The notes under the pieces are model-generated. The model ran no database searches, was not told the DNA's origin, and saw only the letters and a list, made by a program, of their open reading frames with translations. A stretch of 64,000 bases of DNA, taken from assembly GCF_009712475.1 (NCBI RefSeq), contig NZ_VCJO01000004.1, positions 1-64,000 of the forward strand, written 5' to 3'. Of the stretch, positions 25,890-32,732 are shown in pieces (the first letter of the stretch is position 1; each line of letters opens with the position of its first letter). A program made the translations under genes and the position numbers. This DNA is from Micromonospora sp. CP22 (GTDB lineage: Bacteria > Actinomycetota > Actinomycetes > Mycobacteriales > Micromonosporaceae).

Positions 25890-26669
25890 TCAACCGGCCA
25901 GCCACTGGTCGTAGCCGAGCCTCGCCACCAACGCCACCACCACCAGCAGCAGCACCACCCGCACGAACCCGGCACCACGACGCACCGCCATCCGCGCCCC
26001 CACCATCGCCCCCGCGATGTTGCACACCGCCATCGCCGCGCCCAACAGCCACCACACATGCCCGTTCACCGCGAACACCACCAACGCGCCCGCGTTCGTA
26101 CCCGCGTTGACCACCTTCGCCATCGCCGAACCGTGCAGGAAATCCGCCCCCACCAGCGCGGTGAACGCCAACACCAGGAACGTGCCCGTACCCGGACCGA
26201 TCAACCCGTCGTAGGCGGCGATACCCACCCCGGCCACCAGCACCGCCACCGCCACCCGCCCCCGGGTCCGCCGATGCGGCACCGCCAACACCCCCAGGCT
26301 CGGCCGCAGCACCACGAACAGCGCCACCGACACCAACACCACCAGCAGCACCGGCCGGTACGCCGCCGGAGGCACCGCCCCGGCCAGCGCCGCACCCGCC
26401 CCCGCACACACCACCGCCAACGCCGCCGCCGGACCCGCCACCGGCCAGTCGATCTTCGTACGGCGGGCGAACGTCACCGCCGCCGTCGACGTACCAGCGA
26501 TCGCCGCCAACTTGTTCGTACCCAACGCAGTCGCCGGCGGCATCCCCGGGGCCGCCACCAGCAACGCCGGCAACAGCAGCAACCCACCACCACCCACCAC
26601 CGCGTCCACCCACCCCGCCAGGGCGGCCACCGTCAGCAGGGTCACCACGGTCGTCGGCTCCAACTCCAC
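25890..26669 (-). CDS. TauE/SafE family membrane permease
   Basis: A 259-residue integral membrane protein of the TauE/SafE (sulfite or organosulfur anion exporter) family, with about eight hydrophobic segments. The repeat motifs WVDAVVGGGGLLLLPALL near residue 20 and YDGLIGPGTGTFLVLAF near 155 are the two family signatures. The transported anion is not known; DUF81-type proteins are often annotated as sulfite exporters. The start is a GTG. It is on the minus strand, ahead of the two acetyltransferase genes. Confidence 0.82.
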   Translation of the reverse strand: MELEPTTVVTLLTVAALAGWVDAVVGGGGLLLLPALLVAAPGMPPATALGTNKLAAIAGTSTAAVTFARRTKIDWPVAGPAAALAVVCAGAGAALAGAVPPAAYRPVLLVVLVSVALFVVLRPSLGVLAVPHRRTRGRVAVAVLVAGVGIAAYDGLIGPGTGTFLVLAFTALVGADFLHGSAMAKVVNAGTNAGALVVFAVNGHVWWLLGAAMAVCNIAGAMVGARMAVRRGAGFVRVVLLLVVVALVARLGYDQWLAG

Positions 26670-26723
26670 GACCAGGCATTCTTCCCACCAGCGACCCGCC
26701 CACGCCGACAGCTGTGGCCAGCC

Positions 26724-26810
26724 TCACCGGCCCCGACGACGCCGCACCCAGACCCCCACCCCGGCCACCGCCACGAACACCAGCATCGAACAGCACAACA
26801 CCCGCAGCAT
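26724..26810 (-). CDS. Short membrane peptide (28 aa)
   Basis: An ORF of 28 codons that begins MLRVLCCSM, continues with a hydrophobic stretch (LVFVAVAGVGVWV) and ends in RRRRGR. It has the best Shine-Dalgarno in the area (GGGAGGG, 7 bases before the ATG). One membrane span with a strongly basic cytoplasmic end fits a small membrane regulator or a stabilising peptide. No family is recognised and no proteomic support is available from sequence alone. Its start lies 36 bp from the divergent EEP gene. Confidence 0.4.
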   Translation of the reverse strand: MLRVLCCSMLVFVAVAGVGVWVRRRRGR

Positions 26811-26834
26811 CGGGCAACCCTCCCACAACGTGGC

Positions 26835-26840
26835 TAAGGT
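26835..26840 (+). promoter_or_regulatory. Leaderless -10 box
   Basis: TAAGGT ends 6 nt before the GTG at 26847. Confidence 0.5.
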
Positions 26841-26846
26841 GACAGC

Positions 26847-27626
26847 GTGCGCCTGGCCACGTTCAACCTCCTGCACGGCCGATCCCTCACCGACGGCCTG
26901 GTCGACCCGGCCCGGCTCACCGCCGCGGTAGGCGCCCTCGACGCCGACATCCTCGCCCTTCAAGAAGTCGACCGCGACCAGTCCCGCAGCGGCAACCTCG
27001 ACCAGACCGCCATCGCCGCCCAAGCCCTCGACGCACCCGAACACCGATTCGCCGCCGCCGTCGTCGGCACCCCCGGCGAAGTGTTCCGCCCCCTCACCCA
27101 CGACGACGACGGCCACGGCGAACCCTGCTACGGCGTCGGACTGATCTCCCGCCACCCGGTCACCAGCTGGCAGGTCACCCGACTACACCCCGCCCCGGTA
27201 CGCTCCCCGGTCTACGTGCCCGGCCCCGGCGGCGGCCTCATCCTGCTCCGCGACGAACCCCGCGTCGTCCTCGCCGCCGTCCTGAACACCCCCCACGGCC
27301 AGGTGACCGTCGCCGCCACCCACCTGTCCTTCGTCGCCGGCTGGAACGTCCGCCAACTCCGCCAGGTCATCCGCGCCCTACGCGCCCTGCCCGCCCCACG
27401 CATCCTGCTCGGCGACCTCAACCTGCCCGCCTGGGCCACCCGGGCCGTCTCCGGCTGGCACCCACTGGCCCGCCGACCGACCTACCCGGCCGCCCAACCC
27501 CGCGTCCAACTCGACCACATCCTCGCCGACCGACACGGCCTCGCCGCCCTGCCCGCCGTCACCGCCGTCGCCACCCCACCGTCGACCATCTCCGACCACC
27601 GGCCCCTGGTCATCGACCTCGGCTAG
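26847..27626 (+). CDS. Endonuclease/exonuclease/phosphatase family protein
   Basis: A 259-residue enzyme of the EEP superfamily, which cleaves phosphodiester or phosphomonoester bonds. The fold's residues are visible: the N-terminal TFNLLHGR (Asn7), Glu in ILALQEVDRDQSR, THLSF, GDLNLPAW and the C-terminal SDHRPLVIDL. Members act on DNA, lipids or nucleotides and this one cannot be assigned further. Its last 17 bases overlap folD tail to tail. Confidence 0.85.
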   Translation: MRLATFNLLHGRSLTDGLVDPARLTAAVGALDADILALQEVDRDQSRSGNLDQTAIAAQALDAPEHRFAAAVVGTPGEVFRPLTHDDDGHGEPCYGVGLISRHPVTSWQVTRLHPAPVRSPVYVPGPGGGLILLRDEPRVVLAAVLNTPHGQVTVAATHLSFVAGWNVRQLRQVIRALRALPAPRILLGDLNLPAWATRAVSGWHPLARRPTYPAAQPRVQLDHILADRHGLAALPAVTAVATPPSTISDHRPLVIDLG

Positions 27627-28482
27627 ACCGGGCAGCCCGCAACGCGTTGCGGAACAACATCGCCACCGTCACCGGCCCCACCCCACCGACCCTCGGCGTG
27701 ACCGCCCCCGCCACCCGCGCCACCGACTCGTCCACATCCGGCAACAACCGCCGCCCCGCGTACCGCACCCCACCACCGATCACCACCGCGCCCGGCCGCA
27801 CATGCTCCGGCCGTACGATGCCCGGCACCCCGGCCGCCGCCACCAGGATCTCCGCCCGACGCGTGTAACGCGGCCAATCCGCCACCCCGGTGTGCACCAC
27901 CGTCACCGCCGCATTGGCCGTCGCCCGCTTCTGCGCCAGCAACATCGCCAACGGCCGCCCCAACGTCGCCCCACGCCCCAGGATCACCACCTCACGGCCG
28001 GCCACCGGCACCCCGTGGTAGGCCAACAACTCCTCGATCGCCGCCGGAGTGCACGGCAGCGGCCCCGGCAACCCCAACGCCAGCCGCCCCATGTTCACCG
28101 GATGCATCCCGTCCACATCCGAATCCGGATCGATGGTCTGCAACGCCCGGTCATAGTCCAGACCAGCGGGGACCGGATACTGCAACAACACCCCGTGCAC
28201 CCCCGGATCGGTGTTGAAGTCGGCCAGCACCGCGTGCACGTCAGCCTGCGACGCCGACACCGGCAACCGCACGTGCGGCGACGCGAAACCCAGCTCCGCC
28301 GCCTGCCGCTGCTTGATCCGGATGTAGCCGGCACTGGCCTCGTCGTCACCCACCAGCACCGTCGCCAACGTCGGAGTCACCCCGACCGCCCGCAACTCGG
28401 CCACACCCTCGGCCACCTCGGCCAGAATCGCCTCCGCCACCGGGACACCCGGCAACAACCGCGCACTCGTCATCGTCGACAT
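27610..28482 (-). CDS. folD: Methylenetetrahydrofolate dehydrogenase / cyclohydrolase
   Basis: A 290-residue bifunctional enzyme that interconverts methylene-, methenyl- and formyl-tetrahydrofolate. Seen are YIRIKQRQAAELG with the catalytic Tyr and Lys, GVLLQYPVPAGLD, DPDSDVDGMHPVNMGRL and PCTPAAIEELLAYHGV, and the NAD(P)-binding segment VVILGRGATLGRPLAMLL. Several positions differ from the consensus (for example PVNMGRL for PxNxGxL, and GRGATLGRP for GRSxxVGxP). The gene belongs functionally with glycine cleavage, since GcvT makes methylene-THF. GCGAGGTGAG precedes the ATG at 28482. Confidence 0.92.
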   Translation of the reverse strand: MSTMTSARLLPGVPVAEAILAEVAEGVAELRAVGVTPTLATVLVGDDEASAGYIRIKQRQAAELGFASPHVRLPVSASQADVHAVLADFNTDPGVHGVLLQYPVPAGLDYDRALQTIDPDSDVDGMHPVNMGRLALGLPGPLPCTPAAIEELLAYHGVPVAGREVVILGRGATLGRPLAMLLAQKRATANAAVTVVHTGVADWPRYTRRAEILVAAAGVPGIVRPEHVRPGAVVIGGGVRYAGRRLLPDVDESVARVAGAVTPRVGGVGPVTVAMLFRNALRAARSSRGR

Positions 28483-28632
28483 GGCTCACCTCGCCCGTGG
28501 CGGGCCCAGGCGGACGACCCTCCACGACGAAGCTTCCCGATGGTCGATCCCATCCCCGATGCCGCCAGTCGCGTCACGGACAGCCTGCCACACCGCCGCC
28601 CGGCAAGCGACACACCAGAAACCCGCGCCCGC

Positions 28633-29631
28633 TCAATTCCGTGCCGACAGCAGCCCGGCCAACGCCCGGTACGTACGGTTGGCCCGCACCGCCTCCCGCT
28701 GCTGCCCCGACGTCACCTCGATGTACGTCTGCGACGACGCCAACGACGCGTGCCCCAACAGCCGCATGATCTCCGCCGCCCCGGCGCCGTCCTCGGCCAA
28801 CCGAGTCGCGAACGTGTGCCGCAGCGCGTGCAGCCGCGCCCCACGCGGCACCCGGTCAGCGATCCCGGCCCGCCGATAACAGGACTCCACCAGATACTGC
28901 AGACCACCCCGGCGCAGCGGCTCACCGCGACGATCCACCAGCAGCGGCGACACCGGCCGCACCGTACGCGAACCGAACCGGCGGGCCCGACTGTCCAGAT
29001 AGCTCGCCAGCACCGCGTCCAGATCCGGCTCGACCGGCAACACCCGGGGACGCCCACCCTTACCGGTCACCTCCAGCCGCCGCTCACCGGGCCGACCACC
29101 CAGCGACCCGACCCGCAACGCCAACAACTCCGACAGGCGCAACCCCGCGCACAGCGCCAACGCCAACACCGCGACGTCCCGCTCCGGCCACGGATCCCGC
29201 TGCCGACCCTCGGCTCGCGCGGCCGAGGCGAGCAGGTGCTCCGGGGTGTCCTCGCCCCGCAACGGCTTGGGCGTCGGCAGGGGAGTGCGGGGACGCCCCA
29301 CCGCCGGCATCGGATTGCCGGGCACCACCTGCTCGGCGACCAGGAACGAGAAGAAACCGTTCCAGGTGGACCAGGCCCGACCGACGGAGCTGGCCGCCCT
29401 ACCGGCGGCGAACCGGGCGAACGCCGCCCGCATCAGCCTGGGGGACAGGGCGGTGACCGGCAGGTCGGCGAGGGACAGGGGAGGGGAGGACAGCTCGGCG
29501 GCGAGCGCGGCGAGCGCGGTCAGGTCCCGCCGGTAGGCCGCCTGGGTGTGGGGGGACGGCTTGCGGGTCGCGCGAGCCGTCAGGAACTCCTCAATCAGGA
29601 CGGCCACCGAATCGTCCTTTTTGTCATGCAT
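28633..29631 (-). CDS. Tyrosine recombinase (XerC/XerD-like) next to dif-type sites
   Basis: A 332-residue site-specific recombinase. The N-terminal SAM-like DNA-binding domain spans residues about 8-105; the catalytic domain has all six residues: Arg165 (GLRLSELLALR), Lys191 (TGKGGRP), His268 and Arg271 (HALRHTFATRL), His294 (LLGHASLASSQ) and the nucleophile Tyr303 (TYIEV). It is slightly longer than XerC/XerD (about 300). The start codon lies inside a palindromic Xer-like site (29623-29650) that also contains the likely -10 box TAATAT, so the protein may control its own promoter. A second, dif-like site is 375 bp upstream. It might be the housekeeping XerC or XerD or a dedicated one, like XerS in streptococci, whose gene sits beside its dif site. 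Confidence 0.88.
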   Translation of the reverse strand: MHDKKDDSVAVLIEEFLTARATRKPSPHTQAAYRRDLTALAALAAELSSPPLSLADLPVTALSPRLMRAAFARFAAGRAASSVGRAWSTWNGFFSFLVAEQVVPGNPMPAVGRPRTPLPTPKPLRGEDTPEHLLASAARAEGRQRDPWPERDVAVLALALCAGLRLSELLALRVGSLGGRPGERRLEVTGKGGRPRVLPVEPDLDAVLASYLDSRARRFGSRTVRPVSPLLVDRRGEPLRRGGLQYLVESCYRRAGIADRVPRGARLHALRHTFATRLAEDGAGAAEIMRLLGHASLASSQTYIEVTSGQQREAVRANRTYRALAGLLSARN

Positions 29632-29650
29632 AAGGGATATTATGCATGAA
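29623..29650. promoter_or_regulatory. Palindromic Xer-like site overlapping the recombinase start
   Basis: A 10-bp perfect inverted repeat TCATGCATAA (29624-29633) and TTATGCATGA (29640-29649) with a 6-nt spacer GGGATA. The 11-6-11 layout and the inner ATAA-N6-TTAT are those of dif sites. On the minus strand it includes TAATAT (-10) and the recombinase ATG (29631-29629). It may be a recombination site, an autoregulatory operator, or both. Confidence 0.65.
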
Positions 29651-29745
29651 TTTCGCGTTCGATGCCCGGTGGGAGGGGAGCGGTTCGGCGACTCGTTCGA
29701 GAGCACTGGCCCGGAGGCGGTGCTCGCCGAGCGTGCACCGCTCGG

Positions 29746-29937
29746 CTGGTCGTCACCGGCGCGCAGACCGGCGCACGCATCCGGACGACCCCGCACGGCG
29801 CGTTCGTCCATGGCTACGACGCCACTGGTCGGTGACGCACGGAAGGCCTGATCGCCAACGGTGCGCCGCCGACCCGGGTCATCGCCCACGCCGACCGGGA
29901 ACTTCCAGAGCGCGCCCGGCCGTGCCGGGACGGTTGA
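29746..29937 (+). pseudogene. Decayed coding fragment of unknown family
   Basis: In one frame the translation reads TGARIRTTPHGAFVHGYDATGR, then TGA (29833-29835), then TEGLIANGAPPTRVIAHADR and a stop at 29935. Third-position GC and residue composition look coding on both sides of the TGA, but no start and no upstream extension exist. A remnant cut by stop codons is the simplest reading. Confidence 0.3.
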
Positions 29938-30005
29938 CACCAGCGAGGTCACCGACCGCCCGCGAGCGGGTCCCCGAGCGGTCGGGGCAGGGCTCAATCC
30001 GGTTA

Positions 30006-30033
30006 ACTTGACATAATGCACATTATCGAATCT
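30006..30033 (-). other. Chromosomal dif-like XerCD recombination site
   Basis: Read on the minus strand, the site has a left arm AGATTCGATAA, a 6-nt centre TGTGCA and a right arm TTATGTCAAGT. As I recall the actinobacterial dif consensus, the right arm matches 11 of 11, the centre 5 of 6 and the inner half of the left arm (CGATAA) fully; the outer left arm differs. It lies in a gene-poor stretch beside a tyrosine recombinase gene. If it is the chromosomal dif, the window is at the replication terminus. Confidence 0.75.
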
Positions 30034-30358
30034 TCGTGATCCCGGCTGGAAGTCCTGGTCGAGCTGGTGCTGTCGGGCTGGTGCTGTCGGCACTTACGCG
30101 AGCCGTGGGCCGCTTTGGACCTGTCTCCCCACGCCCGCAACGGGCGGTGGATCGAGCCGCCCACGCGCAGAACTCCGTGCGCGGTCGGGTCGGCGGAGGT
30201 GCCCGATCCGCCGTGCGTACATCATGATGAACGACGCCGATCCTCTGACCTCAGGAGCCGTCGCATGGCTGAGACCTGTCTACGGCGGTGGCGGCAATCT
30301 ACGGCGGTGGCGGCATTTGCCAGGACGAGATGCGTGCCAGCAGGCAGGGAACTGACCG

Positions 30359-30775
30359 GTGGGCAAGATCGATAAAAAGCGGAAACTATTCGGCGAATGC
30401 GTGGAAGAGTACTACCGCTTCTTGTTGAGTGAACCGGGATTCACTGGCCCGGAAGTGACGGAGGACGCGATCTTCTTCCACTCCCCTGGGTTGTCCGTCG
30501 AAATCCTGCAGGGCAGACACTTCAAAGAGGTGAACACGATGGTATGCGGCACCGTGGCGGGGCTGAGCCTCCGCGCACGGGTCACCTGCCTGTATGTGAG
30601 CAGCGGAGTCGGGCCGGCGCAGGACGTGTCGACCGGAGCGCTGACCAATCATGCCTTGCAGAAATCTCTCCGCTCCCAGGCCGAGGCATTACGGCGGGTG
30701 CTTCCGTACCTCACCGGAAGCAGCAGGGACGAGATGCTGCGCGACTGTCACGGGAATCTTCTACCTCAGCGGTAA
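30359..30775 (+). CDS. Hypothetical protein of likely foreign origin
   Basis: A 138-residue protein of unknown family, beginning MGKIDKKRKLFGECVEEYYR and ending RDCHGNLLPQR. It has an alpha/beta look, with a helix at each end and strands in the middle (DAIFFHSPGLSVEILQ, SLRARVTCLYVSS). Codon use is clearly less GC-rich than the neighbours (many AAA, GAA, TTC, ATT), suggesting recent transfer. The GTG start has AGGGA 8 bases upstream. It lies just right of the dif-like site, a common integration point for mobile DNA, and could be cargo from such an element. Confidence 0.55.
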   Translation: MGKIDKKRKLFGECVEEYYRFLLSEPGFTGPEVTEDAIFFHSPGLSVEILQGRHFKEVNTMVCGTVAGLSLRARVTCLYVSSGVGPAQDVSTGALTNHALQKSLRSQAEALRRVLPYLTGSSRDEMLRDCHGNLLPQR

Positions 30776-30852
30776 GTTCGCCGTCTCAGCAACAAACCCC
30801 GGTTCTGTTGGCTGCGGAGGTTCTGCACAGCACTGCGTGCTCTCGGCTTGGT

Positions 30853-32166
30853 CTAGCCGCAGCAGCCACCGGTCGCCTCCACCGGGGTCGGTTCGCAGCA
30901 GCTGTCGGTGGTGCCGGTGGGGTTGCTGCTGCAGACCCCGGTGGCGGGCAGGTCGAGCTGGACGTCGCGGGCGGCCTCCCAGTCTCCGGCGAGGGCGGCG
31001 ACGACGGAGCGGACCTGCTCGTACCCGGTGGCCATCAGGAAGGTCGGTGCGCGGCCGTAGCTCTTCATGCCGACGGCGTAGTAGCCGATCTCCGGGTGGG
31101 CGAGTTCGTCGACGCCGTGTGGTGGCACGGTGCCGCAGGAGTGCTCGTTCGGATCGATCAGCGGTGCGAGGGCGCGGGTGGCGCCCAGGATCGGATCGAG
31201 GTCCAGTCGCAGCTCGGTGGTGATCGAGTGGTCGGGGCGGAATCCGGTGGCGGCGACGACCCGGTCCACCACGATCGACTCCTCCCCGCCGTCGACGTGC
31301 CGGACGAGGACGGCGATCTTGCCGTGCGCCGGGTGGAGCGCGTGCACGGAGAAGCCGGTGAGCAGGCGGATCCGACCGGCGTCCACGTGCTCGCGGAGTC
31401 GGGTGCCGAGCGCGCCACGGGCGGGTAGGGCGTCGGCGTCGCCGCCGCCGTAGGTGCGGGTCGGGCTGGCCGAGCGGATCGCCCAGGTCACCTTGGTGTC
31501 CGGTGCCGTGGTGGCCAGCTCGGTCAGGGCGAGCAGGGTGTTCGCGGCCGAGTGGCCGGCGCCCACGACCAGGGTGTGTTGGTCGGCGAACCGGTCGCGG
31601 TCGGTGTCGAGCACGTCCGGTAGGGCGTGGTCGAGGTGCGCGCCGAGGTCCTTCTCTCCTCGTGCGGGCAGGCCGCAGGCGCCGAGGACGTTGGGGGTGC
31701 CCCAGGTGCCGGAGGCGTCGATGACGGCTCGGGCGAGCAGGTCTTCGCCGTCGGTGAGGCGGATCAGGAACGGTGTGTGCTCGCGGCCGGCGGTGCGGAG
31801 CCGGTCCATGCCGAGGCGGCTGATGGCCGTGACCCGGGCGCCGTAGCGCAGGTGGGGTTTGAGCTGCGGCAGTTCCGCGAGGGGCTGGAGGTAGTCGGTG
31901 GCCAGTTGCGTGCCGGTGGGCAGGGTGTCCTCGGCGGGGATGATCCAGCCGGCGTCGTCGAGTAGTCGGCGTGCGGCGGGGTCGATGTTGTAGCGCCATG
32001 GTGAGAACAGGCGTACGTGTCCCCACTGTCGTACGGCCGCGCCGGCGGTGTGCCCGGCTTCCAGGACGAGGAAGGGCAGCCCACGTTCGTGTAGGTGGGC
32101 GGCGGCGGCCAGGCCGACCGGACCTGCGCCGATCACCACGATGGGCGACGTTTCGGGGGTGCTCAT
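30853..32166 (-). CDS. FAD-dependent oxidoreductase with Cys-rich tail (arsenic-associated)
   Basis: A 437-residue flavoprotein monooxygenase-like protein with two dinucleotide-binding motifs: GAGPVG at residues 13-18 (FAD) and VVGAGHSAANT near residue 190 (NADPH), plus ATGFRPD near the C-terminal third. The last 27 residues hold five cysteines, single then two CC pairs (DSCCEP and GGCCG), a pattern suited to binding arsenite or another soft metal. The divergent neighbour is an ArsR repressor with arsenic-type cysteines. Related flavoproteins occur in actinobacterial ars operons; the reaction is not established. There is no arsenite pump or arsenate reductase nearby. The ATG at 32166 has GAGGAG 6 bases upstream. 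Confidence 0.75.
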   Translation of the reverse strand: MSTPETSPIVVIGAGPVGLAAAAHLHERGLPFLVLEAGHTAGAAVRQWGHVRLFSPWRYNIDPAARRLLDDAGWIIPAEDTLPTGTQLATDYLQPLAELPQLKPHLRYGARVTAISRLGMDRLRTAGREHTPFLIRLTDGEDLLARAVIDASGTWGTPNVLGACGLPARGEKDLGAHLDHALPDVLDTDRDRFADQHTLVVGAGHSAANTLLALTELATTAPDTKVTWAIRSASPTRTYGGGDADALPARGALGTRLREHVDAGRIRLLTGFSVHALHPAHGKIAVLVRHVDGGEESIVVDRVVAATGFRPDHSITTELRLDLDPILGATRALAPLIDPNEHSCGTVPPHGVDELAHPEIGYYAVGMKSYGRAPTFLMATGYEQVRSVVAALAGDWEAARDVQLDLPATGVCSSNPTGTTDSCCEPTPVEATGGCCG

Positions 32167-32240
32167 CGAAAACTCCTCTGTCTTGATGTGTATCGAATCA
32201 GAGGCTTGCACATTGTTTAGAGGAACGTCAACCTAGAGGC
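32167..32240. promoter_or_regulatory. Divergent promoter/operator region of the arsR pair
   Basis: A 74-bp AT-richer region between the two start codons. It contains TTGATGTGTATCGAATC, TTGCAC (32203-32208) and two copies of TAGAGG. These are plausible ArsR operator and promoter elements, but the operator boundaries cannot be fixed by eye. Confidence 0.4.
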
Positions 32241-32609
32241 ATGTCGAATCAAGAGGTGCCTTTCGACGCCGCCGCGCCGTGCTGTCCCCCGCTGGTTCAG
32301 CGCCGGGTCTCGGGCGAGACGGCTGCGGCGCTCGCTCCTGCGTTCAAGGCCCTCGGTGATCCGGTGCGGCTGCGCCTGATGTCGATGATCGCTTCCGCCG
32401 AGGGTGGGGAGGTGTGCGTGTGTGATCTGACGCCGGAGTTCGACCTGACCGGGCCGACGATCTCGCATCACCTCAAGACGCTGCGCGAGGCGGGTCTGGT
32501 GGATGCGCAACGGCGGGGCACCTGGGTCTACTACCGGGCGCGCCGGGAGGTCCTGCGTCAGCTCGCCGGCTTGCTGTCGGTGGAGTCGGTTCCCGTCTCG
32601 CGGGTCTGA
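32241..32609 (+). CDS. arsR: ArsR-family arsenical repressor
   Basis: A 122-residue winged-helix repressor of the ArsR/SmtB family. The helix-turn-helix is SHHLKTLREAGLVDAQRRG (residues about 77-95). Metal-sensing cysteines are Cys59 and Cys61 in the EVCVCDLT motif on the recognition-proximal helix, with an extra Cys14-Cys15 pair at the N-terminus, as in some actinobacterial As(III) sensors with a third ligand. It should derepress itself and the divergent flavoprotein when arsenite is present. Confidence 0.88.
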   Translation: MSNQEVPFDAAAPCCPPLVQRRVSGETAAALAPAFKALGDPVRLRLMSMIASAEGGEVCVCDLTPEFDLTGPTISHHLKTLREAGLVDAQRRGTWVYYRARREVLRQLAGLLSVESVPVSRV

Positions 32610-32636
32610 CGCCGTGCGGTGTCGACCACTCCCCTC

Positions 32637-32668
32637 CCCTCGGCCGTCGCAGCGGCGGCCGCCGAGGG
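32637..32668 (+). terminator. Terminator after arsR
   Basis: An 8-bp stem CCCTCGGC (32637-32644) with GCCGAGGG (32661-32668) and a GC-rich 16-nt loop that can pair further, 28 bases after the arsR stop. Confidence 0.6.
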
Positions 32669-32720
32669 ACCGGTAGCGGGCGCTTCGATCGCGTACCGGC
32701 TGGTCAAGATCGTGACACCG

Positions 32721-32726
32721 TAGGAT
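32721..32726 (+). promoter_or_regulatory. Leaderless -10 box
   Basis: TAGGAT ends 6 nt before the ATG at 32733; this is one of the best examples of the arrangement in the window. Confidence 0.55.
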
Positions 32727-32732
32727 CGGGTC

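Larger units (their letters stand above)
29651..30358. other. Gene-poor 700-bp stretch containing the dif-like site
   Basis: No intact gene can be supported. The short open frames here have poor codon use. A decayed coding fragment lies at 29746-29937 and the dif-like site at 30006-30033; the remaining bases show nothing recognisable apart from a local drop in GC content around the sites. Confidence 0.6.

Noticed and set aside
29833-29835. In-frame TGA in the fragment at 29746-29937 as a second selenocysteine codon
   Set aside because: There is no start, no family match, no conserved Cys column and no SECIS-like loop 18 nt downstream; a decayed gene is simpler.
29646-30011. A 121-codon plus-strand frame next to the recombinase
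   Set aside because: Low-complexity Arg/Pro/Ser composition, no Shine-Dalgarno, and it spans the dif-like site.
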